DNA from: Halorussus halophilus
Lineage (GTDB): Archaea; Halobacteriota; Halobacteria; Halobacteriales; Haladaptataceae
Direction of reading: 5' to 3'
Length of the DNA stretch: 64,000 nucleotides
NCBI RefSeq assembly: GCF_008831545.1
Contig: NZ_CP044524.1
Location: forward strand, 62,001-126,000
Position 1 is the first letter of the stretch. Each line of letters opens with the position of its first letter. This document shows positions 50,150 through 57,099 of the stretch, piece after piece. The notes under the pieces were generated by a model that saw only the letters and a list, made by a program, of their open reading frames with translations, did not search any database and had not been told where the DNA came from. The position numbers and the translations under genes are program-made.

Positions 50150-51298
50150 ATGGAGATTACCGACTACGAACTGTTCGAACTGCCGCCCCGATGGCTCTTC
50201 CTCCGCGTCGAGACCAGCGACGGACTGGTCGGGTGGGGCGAACCCGTCGTGGAAGGACGCGCCCACACGGTCAGGGCGGCCGTCGAGGAACTGATGGACG
50301 GCTACCTGCTCGGCGAGGACCCGCTCCGCATCGAGGACCACTGGCAGACGATGTACCGCGGCGGATTTTATCGCGGCGGACCAGTACTCATGTCGGCCAT
50401 CGCAGGCATCGACCAAGCCCTCTGGGACATCAAGGGCAAACACTTCGGCGCGCCGGTCTACGAACTGCTCGGCGGGAAGGCCCGCGACAGAGTGAGAGTG
50501 TACCAGTGGGTCGGGGGCGACAGACCCGCAGACGTCGGCGAGGCGGCGAAAGAGAAAGTAGACGCTGGGTTCACCGCGCTGAAGATGAACGCCACGCCGG
50601 AACTCCGTCGCATCGACTCACCCGCCGCGATTGCAGAGGCGGAGAATCGACTCGCAGAGGTACGTGAGGCAGTCGGCGACGAAGTTGACATCGGCGTCGA
50701 TTTCCACGGCCGAGTGGCGAAGTCGATGGCGAAGAAACTCGCGGCCGCGTTGGAACCGTACGACCCCATGTTCGTCGAGGAACCGGTGCTTCCGGAACAC
50801 AACGACGCACTGCCGGAAATCGCGAATCACACGACGACGCCAATCGCCACGGGCGAACGGATGTACTCTCGCTGGGACTTCAAGGAAGTGTTCGAGTCGG
50901 GTGCCGTGGACGTGATTCAACCCGACCTGAGCCACGCGGGCGGGATTTCGGAAGTCAAGAAAATCGCCTCGATGGCGGAAGCCTACGACGTTGCGCTCGC
51001 GCCCCACTGTCCGCTCGGGCCTATCGCGCTGGCCTCCTGCGTGCAGGTGGACGCTTGCACGCCGAACGCACTGATTCAGGAGCAGAGCCTCGACATTCAC
51101 TACAACGAGACGAGCGACGTGCTAGACTATCTGTCCGACCCCTCGGTGTTCGAGTACGAAGAGGGATACGTCGCGCTCCCCGAAGAACCGGGCCTCGGCA
51201 TCGAGATAGACGAGACAGTCGTCCGGGAGCGCGCTGGCGACGTGGACTGGCACAACCCCGTCTGGCGACACGACGACGGGAGCGTCGCGGAGTGGTGA
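50150..51298 (+). CDS. dgoD: D-galactonate dehydratase (mandelate racemase/enolase superfamily)
   Basis: A 382-residue enolase-superfamily dehydratase that removes water from D-galactonate to give 2-keto-3-deoxygalactonate. It is strikingly close to bacterial DgoD: the start M-E-I-T-D-Y-E-L, G-G-F-Y-R-G-G-P-V-L-M-S-A-I-A-G-I-D-Q-A, A-P-H-C-P-L-G-P-I-A-L-A, and the end N-P-V-W-R-H-D-D-G-S-V-A-E-W. Mg ligands are D-F-H-G-R, F-V-E-E-P-V and T-G-E-R-M. The catalytic His is in A-P-H-C-P-L. The close match to E. coli DgoD suggests transfer from bacteria. The next gene begins 2 bases after its stop. It may serve a galactose or related sugar-acid pathway; a kinase or aldolase gene is not in the window. 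Confidence 0.93.
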   Translation: MEITDYELFELPPRWLFLRVETSDGLVGWGEPVVEGRAHTVRAAVEELMDGYLLGEDPLRIEDHWQTMYRGGFYRGGPVLMSAIAGIDQALWDIKGKHFGAPVYELLGGKARDRVRVYQWVGGDRPADVGEAAKEKVDAGFTALKMNATPELRRIDSPAAIAEAENRLAEVREAVGDEVDIGVDFHGRVAKSMAKKLAAALEPYDPMFVEEPVLPEHNDALPEIANHTTTPIATGERMYSRWDFKEVFESGAVDVIQPDLSHAGGISEVKKIASMAEAYDVALAPHCPLGPIALASCVQVDACTPNALIQEQSLDIHYNETSDVLDYLSDPSVFEYEEGYVALPEEPGLGIEIDETVVRERAGDVDWHNPVWRHDDGSVAEW

Positions 51299-51299
51299 G

Positions 51300-51638
51300 A
51301 TGCCGGAGCCACTTGCGGCATTTGGGGACGTGGAACTGACCGAGGAGGACACGGAGTTGGTGGAGCGCCACCAGCAGGTGGTTCGAGACCACGAGAATCT
51401 GTCCGTCGATGGACTGGTCTACGAGTACCGCACGCAGTTCCATCAGGACCCGCTGGTAGAGCAGGACGAGACGGCGTATTATTTGTCGGTTCGTGGGCAC
51501 GTCTGGGACGAGTTCGCGGACGCGATGGGTGTGGGTGACGAAGCGTTGGAGCGCCTGAAGGGGATTCACGAAGCGCAGTTTGAGGCGACTGTCGGGAGTC
51601 CGGCAGAAAGCGAGGCGATGGTGCTGACGAAGGAGTAA
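51300..51638 (+). CDS. Hypothetical protein coupled to dgoD
   Basis: A 112-residue acidic helical protein (E-L-T-E-E-D-T-E-L-V-E-R-H-Q-Q, Y-Y-L-S-V-R-G-H-V-W-D-E-F). No membrane segment or known motif. The ATG at 51300 lies 2 bases after the dgoD stop, so translation is probably coupled and the protein may act in the same process. Function unknown. Confidence 0.6.
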   Translation: MPEPLAAFGDVELTEEDTELVERHQQVVRDHENLSVDGLVYEYRTQFHQDPLVEQDETAYYLSVRGHVWDEFADAMGVGDEALERLKGIHEAQFEATVGSPAESEAMVLTKE

Positions 51639-51709
51639 GTTCGAGCGCCGGTACACGAGACACCAACTGACCGACACATTATTTTGGGATTAGTCAGTAG
51701 ACACGAACG

Positions 51710-52123
51710 ATGTTTCCCCCGCGCCCCGACCTCGTGGAGCGAAACGAGGGGCAACTGTACGTCGCGCTGATTTTCTACGGCACGGTCGCAGTCGTGGTAC
51801 TCACCGGCCTGCTGTCGGACGGGTCGGCCTCGGTACTCGAACCCCTCGTCGCTCTCTGGAGTGTCGTCGCAACCATCAGTATCGGGATATACGCCTCCGA
51901 AACCGTTCGGCGGCAGTTGTCTCGGTTGTATCACCCTCTACTGGCGGGACTGCTTCTCGTGCCCTCTCTCGCCGGGTGGTACGTCGCCTACGAGCGACAG
52001 ATGACGGTTACAAAGAGCGCATTCGTCGTGTTGGCACTGGTAATCGGCGTCCTGTTCGTCAGCATTCGCGGGAAGACGACGTACCGATACGTCCGGTCCC
52101 GACTCGGCCGAAACCAGTCGTAG
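51710..52123 (+). CDS. Hypothetical four-helix membrane protein
   Basis: A 137-residue protein with about four helices: L-Y-V-A-L-I-F-Y-G-T-V-A-V-V-V-L-T-G, A-L-W-S-V-V-A-T-I-S-I-G-I-Y-A, L-L-A-G-L-L-L-V-P-S-L-A-G-W-Y-V and A-F-V-V-L-A-L-V-I-G-V-L-F-V. It ends basic (Y-V-R-S-R-L-G-R-N). A TATA-like ATTATTTTGG is about 28 bases before the ATG. Function unknown. Confidence 0.6.
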   Translation: MFPPRPDLVERNEGQLYVALIFYGTVAVVVLTGLLSDGSASVLEPLVALWSVVATISIGIYASETVRRQLSRLYHPLLAGLLLVPSLAGWYVAYERQMTVTKSAFVVLALVIGVLFVSIRGKTTYRYVRSRLGRNQS

Positions 52124-52155
52124 ATTTTTATCGTCGGTCGTCGTTGCTGTAGTCG

Positions 52156-52242
52156 ATGAGGAGTATACTCAGGAATCGGCAGACCGACGAGCAGGTGCGG
52201 CAGGTGACTGAACCAACCACCGAACGGAGAGGTGAGCACTGA
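52156..52242 (+). CDS. Possible 28-residue leader ORF upstream of hemG
   Basis: An ATG at 52156 opens a 28-codon frame (M-R-S-I-L-R-N-R-Q-T-D-E-Q, ending E-R-R-G-E-H) whose TGA shares its last base with the ATG of the flavodoxin gene (TGATG). It ends in a GGAGAGGTG that could serve as Shine-Dalgarno for the next gene. Too short to be sure it is translated. Confidence 0.35.
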   Translation: MRSILRNRQTDEQVRQVTEPTTERRGEH

Positions 52243-52787
52243 TGGCGCGCGTCCTGCTCCTCTACGGAACGACCGAGGGCCAGACTGCGACCATCGCCGA
52301 GCGAATCGCAGACGTACTGGCTGACAACGGCCACGAACCGACGCTCGTCCACACGAAGCACTTGCCCGACGGCTTCTCGTTGGGCGACTACGACGCCGCG
52401 GTCATCGGGGCGTCGATTCACGCCGGAACGCACCAGAAGTACGTGCGGGAGTTCGTCAAGGCTCACGCCGCGGAACTGAACGAGATGCCTTCGGCGTTCT
52501 ACTCGGTGAGTCTGACTGCAGCGACAGGGACTCAAGAAGCGTGGGACACCGCACGGGAGATGTTGGAGGACTTCCTCGCCGAGACAGGTTGGGAACCGGA
52601 CGCGACGGCGGTCGTACCGGGCGCGCTCAAGTACAGCGAGTACGGCGTCCTCAAGCGCTTCATGATGAAACGAATCGCCGGAGAGGCCGGTGGGGATACG
52701 GATACGTCCCGGGACTACGAGTACACCGACTGGAACGAGGTGGCGGAGTTTGCGAAGGAGTTTGGAGAGTCTTTGAATACGGAGTGA
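52242..52787 (+). CDS. hemG: Flavodoxin-domain protein (HemG-type protoporphyrinogen oxidase)
   Basis: A 181-residue flavodoxin-fold protein. The FMN phosphate loop is L-Y-G-T-T-E-G-Q-T-A-T-I at about 6-17. The F-Y-S-V-S-L-T-A and R-F-M-M-K-R-I-A regions are those of menaquinone-dependent protoporphyrinogen IX dehydrogenase (HemG), the next-to-last step of heme synthesis. Other flavodoxin roles are possible. The ATG overlaps an upstream small ORF by one base, and near-identical short repeats lie on each side of the gene. Confidence 0.8.
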   Translation: MARVLLLYGTTEGQTATIAERIADVLADNGHEPTLVHTKHLPDGFSLGDYDAAVIGASIHAGTHQKYVREFVKAHAAELNEMPSAFYSVSLTAATGTQEAWDTAREMLEDFLAETGWEPDATAVVPGALKYSEYGVLKRFMMKRIAGEAGGDTDTSRDYEYTDWNEVAEFAKEFGESLNTE

Positions 52788-52858
52788 GGGGAGATGAGTG
52801 GCGGCAGGTGACAGAAACCACCGAAAAGACCCGGTGACAGAAACCACGGGGTGGGACT

Positions 52859-52909
52859 GAAAGAGGCCGGGCGCTCGCTTCCGCAGGACGTGAGCGTCCG
52901 GGGGCTTTC
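52859..52909 (+). other. Stem-loop downstream of hemG
   Basis: Left arm 52859-52878 and right arm 52890-52909, each 20 bases, with an 11-base loop. Fifteen of 20 positions pair as Watson-Crick, and two mismatches are G-U pairs in RNA. The flanking GGTGACAGAAACCAC is duplicated at 52807-52821 and 52833-52847. May be a terminator or other RNA structure. Confidence 0.5.
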
Positions 52910-52952
52910 TACGAAGTAGTCGTAGCCGCTACTTCTTTTCGAACTGAGTCGC

Positions 52953-53210
52953 AGCTAGCTACTCCCGGTGCCGAGAAGACCGCACCACACAGCACCGCGA
53001 CGGCCACACCCTCCCCAACCGATTCGCTCACATTCGTTCGCTCATCCACCGGAAGACTTCGCTTCGCTCGTCTTCCGAGCCTTCGGCCACTTCGTTCCCG
53101 AAGACCTCGCACGGGTTTGGCGCGACACGAGGCACCGACGGACAAACCGCGTCCGTCGAGCCTGCGTTCACATCGTTCACGCAGACCGCGCAAGCGCGCG
53201 CCGGTTGCAA
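52953..53210 (+). repeat. Intergenic structured repeat, copy F (most complete)
   Basis: Lies in the 534-base gap between hemG and the SDR gene, which holds no gene I can support. It begins AGCTAGCTACTCCCGGTGCC, then GAGAAGACCGCACCAC, CAGCACCGC and GGCCACACCCTCCCCAACCG. Two rounds of the paired-hairpin module follow: GGAAGAC/GTCTTCC (53051-53076), GAGC, CTTCGG/CCGAAG (53081-53103), ACCTCGCACGGG; then GACGGAC/GTCCGTC (53137-53157), GAGC, CTGCGT/ACGCAG (53162-53184), ACCGCGC. Confidence 0.85.
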
Positions 53211-53321
53211 AGTCGTAGTTCAGAGCGAATCGACTCCGGACAATCCAACTCTCGAATTCATCGGTTAACAATTCTAGCGCGAGTCCCAGCAGTAAAACCC
53301 CTACACGCCGACGGTGTTCGC

Positions 53322-54095
53322 ATGAACAGATTCCAAGACTCCACAGTCTTAGTCACCGGTTCGACCAGAGGCATCGGCGAGGGCGTCGCCAAGCGGTTCG
53401 CGCGCGAGGGTGCGGCCGTCGTGGTCACAGGACGCACGGCCGAAGACGGCGAACAGACAGCCGAGGAAATCCGCGAGTCGGGCGGCGAAGCGACGTTCGT
53501 GAAGGCAGACATGCGCGACCCGGACGACGTCGCTGCGCTCGTGGACGCGACTGCCGAGGAGTACGACGGTCTCGACGTGCTCGTCAACAACGCGGGCGTA
53601 GAGACGAACACCTCAGTCACGGACGCGACGATGGACGACTGGAACCTCGTCCTCGAAACCGACTTCCGAGCGTACTGGCTCGCCGCCAAGCGCGCCGTCT
53701 CGCACATGGACGAGGGAGCCATCGTCAACGTCTCTTCGAATCACGCCAAACTGACGATGCCGGAGATGTTCCCGTACAACGCCGTGAAGGCCGGAATCGA
53801 TGGGATGACGCGCGCGATGGCGCTCGATTTAGGTCCGGAGATTCGCGTCAACACTGTTAACCCCGGCTGGGTCGCCATCGACCGCACCGAAGCGGACCTC
53901 TCGGAGTCGAAACGCCGAGAACTCGAATCGATCCATCCGGTCGGCCGCCTCGGCGAACCGGCAGACGTCGCAGGTGCAGTGGCGTTCCTGGCCAGCGACG
54001 ACGCGGGCTACGTGACCGGAACGAACCTGTTGGTAGACGGCGGTCGTACTGCCGTCATGCAGGACGACACCTTGCCGGACTACAGTGAACGGTGA
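53322..54095 (+). CDS. Short-chain dehydrogenase/reductase (SDR, classical)
   Basis: A 257-residue NAD(P)-dependent dehydrogenase. Motif T-G-S-T-R-G-I-G at about 11-18 binds the cofactor, V-L-V-N-N-A-G-V is at about 84-91, and the catalytic Ser (N-V-S-S-N-H) and Y-N-A-V-K are in place. The end has V-T-G-T-N-L-L-V-D-G-G. Substrate not predictable; it lies 3 kb from dgoD and could be a sugar dehydrogenase, but this is inference. The start at 53322 follows the repeat copy F. Confidence 0.92.
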   Translation: MNRFQDSTVLVTGSTRGIGEGVAKRFAREGAAVVVTGRTAEDGEQTAEEIRESGGEATFVKADMRDPDDVAALVDATAEEYDGLDVLVNNAGVETNTSVTDATMDDWNLVLETDFRAYWLAAKRAVSHMDEGAIVNVSSNHAKLTMPEMFPYNAVKAGIDGMTRAMALDLGPEIRVNTVNPGWVAIDRTEADLSESKRRELESIHPVGRLGEPADVAGAVAFLASDDAGYVTGTNLLVDGGRTAVMQDDTLPDYSER

Positions 54096-54207
54096 GCAGA
54101 AGAGCAGGAAATACAATCGAGTTCACTACTCGTTCTAGTTTCCTAGGGAGGGGTGTTTTTGTAGAAGGACTGTATGTATGGCGTAACGAAATCACTGGGA
54201 GCCAGAT

Positions 54208-54573
54208 ATGACAGACAACGAAACAACCACGCTCGAACGGGCGGAGTCGTTCGACAGAAACGGACGCGCCGCCTACCGAGTCGAAGACGACGAGCACCAA
54301 AGTCTGGCGACGACGCTCGTCACGGCAATTTCAGAACTCGTCGAGTGCGACCCGGTGGACGAAGCCTACACGCTCTACGACTCCGTAGACCCCGAGGCCT
54401 TGGAAAAGCTGTTCTCCGATAAACACGACGGGACGCCTCGAACGGGCGGCTTCGTCGTCTTCGAAGTCGAAGGCTGTCGCGTCGAAGTGTGGGCGCAGGG
54501 CGACCACCTCGTCTACGAACCGGCCGAGTCGTCGGAGTTGGTTGGGAAACCGGAAGCGTCGTCCACGACTTAG
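54208..54573 (+). CDS. HalOD1 output-domain protein
   Basis: A 121-residue protein. The HalOD1 domain (about 28-105) is seen in S-L-A-T-T-L-V-T-A-I-S-E-L, D-P-V-D-E-A-Y-T-L-Y-D-S-V-D-P-E-A-L-E-K-L and G-F-V-V-F-E-V-E-G-C-R-V-E-V. HalOD1 is a haloarchaea-specific domain found alone or with response-regulator receivers. Its partner and output are not known. Stand-alone here. Confidence 0.85.
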   Translation: MTDNETTTLERAESFDRNGRAAYRVEDDEHQSLATTLVTAISELVECDPVDEAYTLYDSVDPEALEKLFSDKHDGTPRTGGFVVFEVEGCRVEVWAQGDHLVYEPAESSELVGKPEASSTT

Positions 54574-54656
54574 GAACTTTCATTCCGAAGACGTGTCCGA
54601 TTCGACTTACGAAAAGATGATGACTGCGTAGGGAAAGCCACTGCTACAGAGAGTAA

Positions 54657-54908
54657 ATGAGAGACGACGTCGCGACGTTCTCGGAGATGTTCACCGCGTA
54701 CCCGTTCCGGACGGCCCTCGCCAGTTTCGGTCCCGTCATGTTCGGGACAGCCCAATTGCTGAACGGTTACGTCAACGACGTTCCTATCACGCGAGCGGGA
54801 CTGTTTACCGTGGTGATGGTCGCCGCGGCGGTGCTGGTCACGCAGTATCACCTCGTGGAGTTCCGAAAGACGAGGCTTCGACGGCGGTTCGGGTTCTCTG
54901 ACGACTGA
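54657..54908 (+). CDS. Hypothetical two-helix membrane protein
   Basis: An 83-residue protein with two hydrophobic stretches (R-T-A-L-A-S-F-G-P-V-M-F-G-T-A and A-G-L-F-T-V-V-M-V-A-A-A-V-L-V) and a basic end (F-R-K-T-R-L-R-R-R-F-G). Stop is 4 bases from the convergent S9 peptidase stop. No family recognised. Confidence 0.55.
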   Translation: MRDDVATFSEMFTAYPFRTALASFGPVMFGTAQLLNGYVNDVPITRAGLFTVVMVAAAVLVTQYHLVEFRKTRLRRRFGFSDD

Positions 54909-54912
54909 TAGC

Positions 54913-56952
54913 TCAATACGTCTCGAACCACTCCGCTATCTGTTCGAGTCGGTGGACCGCCCTGTCGGGGTCGCCGATATTGTGATGTTCGGCCGGGTAG
55001 ACGACGAGTCTCGCGGGCACGTCCTGTTTCTTCGCGCCGACGTACAGTTGCTCGCTCTGAGAGGGCGGACAGCGCCAGTCTTCGCCCCCGGCAGTGACGA
55101 GCAGTGGCGTCGAGAGGTCCCCAAGGTCGGTGATGCTAGACGACTCGTCGTACGCTTCGGGGTTCTCCCACGGGACGCCGTAGTCGTTCTCCCACCAGAC
55201 GTGGCTGTCGTCCGTGCCGAACGCCGACCGGAAGTCGTAGACGCCGTGTTCGGCCGCCGCCGCGGCAAAGCGGTCGGTCTGGGTGACGAGGTAGCCAGTC
55301 GTGATACCGCCGTACGAGAAGCCAGTCGCGTACAGTCGCTCGGGGTCGGCCCACCCGCGCTCGACCAGTTCCTCGACGCCCGCGAGCACATCGGCTGGTT
55401 CGTGGCTCCCCCACTCGCCGCGAATACACTCGCTGAACTGCTGGCCGTACGAGGAACTCCCGCGATAGTTCACCCGCAGGACGGCGTACCCCTGTCCGGT
55501 GAAGTAGGAGTACTCGAAGTCGAACGTCGGCGCGTCGTAGGAGACAGGGCCGCCGTGTATCGACGCGACGAGCGGCAGGGGGTCGTCTTCGTCGGGGGAA
55601 AAAGTAGCCGGGAGGTATGCGACAGCCTCGATTTCCGCGTCGCCGGATTCGAAGGTGACCCGACGCGTCTGGGGCAACTCCTTCTCTGCGAGCGTCTCCG
55701 AGTTCAGTTCGGTGAGTTGCGTGGAGTCACCGAATTTGGAATCGACTGCGAACACGTCCTTGCCCGCCTTCGGGTCCGAGAAGACGACTGCCGCGGTGCC
55801 ACCCCGCATGTCGAACCCTTCGATAGTTCTGTCGCGTCCCTGCGCGTCGAAGATTCTCTTGGGGCTTTCGGAGGAGCGAAACCGCGCAAGTCGCGTCAGT
55901 CCCTCGTCGCCGATTGCGCCGACGATGTTGTCGTCGCCACTCTCGCCCTCGTAGTCGCCGCAGGCCCACGCGATGTCGCCCCACTGGGCGTTCGCCACCG
56001 GGCGGTCGAGGTCACCGGACCACGACTCGTATCCGGTGGATTCGCCGCCTGCTGTGACGTACACCTCCTCCGGGGCGTACCAGTTGTCGGGGTCCTTGCC
56101 GACGAACGCGAGTCGTTCTCCAGAGGGATGCCAACGCAGGTGCGCGGCAGTCAGGTCCGAGTCCGTGACTTTCCGCAAGTCAGAGCCGTCCGGCGCTACG
56201 GTGTACACGTCCATCACGTAGTTGTCGTCCGGGCGCTCGGTGCGGTTCGAGAGGAAGGCGATTCTGTCACCCTCGGGCGACCACGCAGGTGCCATTCCGA
56301 CCGCTGGTTCCCACGCGCCGCCATCGACGTAGGCGTCGTCCAGTCGCTCGGTGTCGCGCGTCTCGCAGTCCACGACGAAGAGGTAGGTTCGCACGTCGTC
56401 GAGCCACCCCTGTCCGTCGAACTTGTGCTGGAGGCGCTCGGTGACTATCGGGCCGTCGTCGCGCCGTGAGTCGAGATACTCGCGCTGGTCGTCGGTCGGG
56501 TCGCGGGCCGCGACGACGAGGCGCTCGCTGTTCGGTCCCCAGTCGAATCCTCGTGCGCCCTCCTCGAAGTCGGTGAGTTGGCGCGCGTCACCGCCGCGTT
56601 CGAGGTCGAACGACCAGATTTGGGGCTTCGGTTCCTCCTCGTCGGCGGGGTCGTCCTCGGTGTCCTCACTCTCCCGATTCACGGCGAGTTCGCGGTCTCG
56701 CTCCCGAGTCGCGCTGAAGGCGAGTTTCGCGCCGTCGGGCGACCACGTCGGCGCGCTCGCCTCCGAAGCACGAGAGAGGCGATGGGGGTCGCTGGACCCG
56801 TCAGTCGGCACGACGAACAGCGAACTGAGACGGTCGTCTGTCTCGCGGTCGAACTCGTCGGCGACGAACGCGACTCGGTCGCCGCTCGGGGAGACGGCGA
56901 CATCCGTGACCAGCGAGAGGTCGTAGAACTCCTCGGCCTCGAAAGCGTCCAT
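54913..56952 (-). CDS. S9-family peptidase (prolyl oligopeptidase/acyl-aminoacyl-peptidase-like)
   Basis: A 679-residue serine peptidase. The N-terminal WD40-like beta-propeller (about 15-400) carries S-P-S-G-D-R-V-A-F, W-S-P-D-G-A-K-L-A-F, W-S-P-E-G-D-R-I-A-F. The alpha/beta hydrolase follows (about 440-679): nucleophile G-F-S-Y-G-G, Asp in G-G-E-D-W-R-C-P and His in P-A-E-H-H-N. Cytoplasmic; it cleaves short peptides. A 14-base tandem repeat lies upstream (56993-57062). The start at 56952 excludes an in-frame extension that runs through that repeat. Confidence 0.95.
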   Translation of the reverse strand: MDAFEAEEFYDLSLVTDVAVSPSGDRVAFVADEFDRETDDRLSSLFVVPTDGSSDPHRLSRASEASAPTWSPDGAKLAFSATRERDRELAVNRESEDTEDDPADEEEPKPQIWSFDLERGGDARQLTDFEEGARGFDWGPNSERLVVAARDPTDDQREYLDSRRDDGPIVTERLQHKFDGQGWLDDVRTYLFVVDCETRDTERLDDAYVDGGAWEPAVGMAPAWSPEGDRIAFLSNRTERPDDNYVMDVYTVAPDGSDLRKVTDSDLTAAHLRWHPSGERLAFVGKDPDNWYAPEEVYVTAGGESTGYESWSGDLDRPVANAQWGDIAWACGDYEGESGDDNIVGAIGDEGLTRLARFRSSESPKRIFDAQGRDRTIEGFDMRGGTAAVVFSDPKAGKDVFAVDSKFGDSTQLTELNSETLAEKELPQTRRVTFESGDAEIEAVAYLPATFSPDEDDPLPLVASIHGGPVSYDAPTFDFEYSYFTGQGYAVLRVNYRGSSSYGQQFSECIRGEWGSHEPADVLAGVEELVERGWADPERLYATGFSYGGITTGYLVTQTDRFAAAAAEHGVYDFRSAFGTDDSHVWWENDYGVPWENPEAYDESSSITDLGDLSTPLLVTAGGEDWRCPPSQSEQLYVGAKKQDVPARLVVYPAEHHNIGDPDRAVHRLEQIAEWFETY

Positions 56953-56992
56953 ATCGGACCGTCGAAGGGGAGGCGTAAGAACGTACGGGCAC

Positions 56993-57062
56993 GGGCAAGG
57001 CGAAGTGGGCAAGGCGAAGTGGGCAAGGCGAAGTGGGCAAGGCGAAGTGGACAAGGCGAAGC
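56993..57062 (+). repeat. Five tandem copies of a 14-bp unit upstream of the S9 peptidase
   Basis: GGGCAAGGCGAAGT is repeated four times exactly (56993-57048) and once with two changes (57049-57062). It is in the 147-base gap before the S9 gene start at 56952, so it overlaps the region where promoter elements are expected. Confidence 0.9.
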
Positions 57063-57099
57063 GGGCGTCGAACCGTTCGGCGTCGCCTGCCGAGAAACC

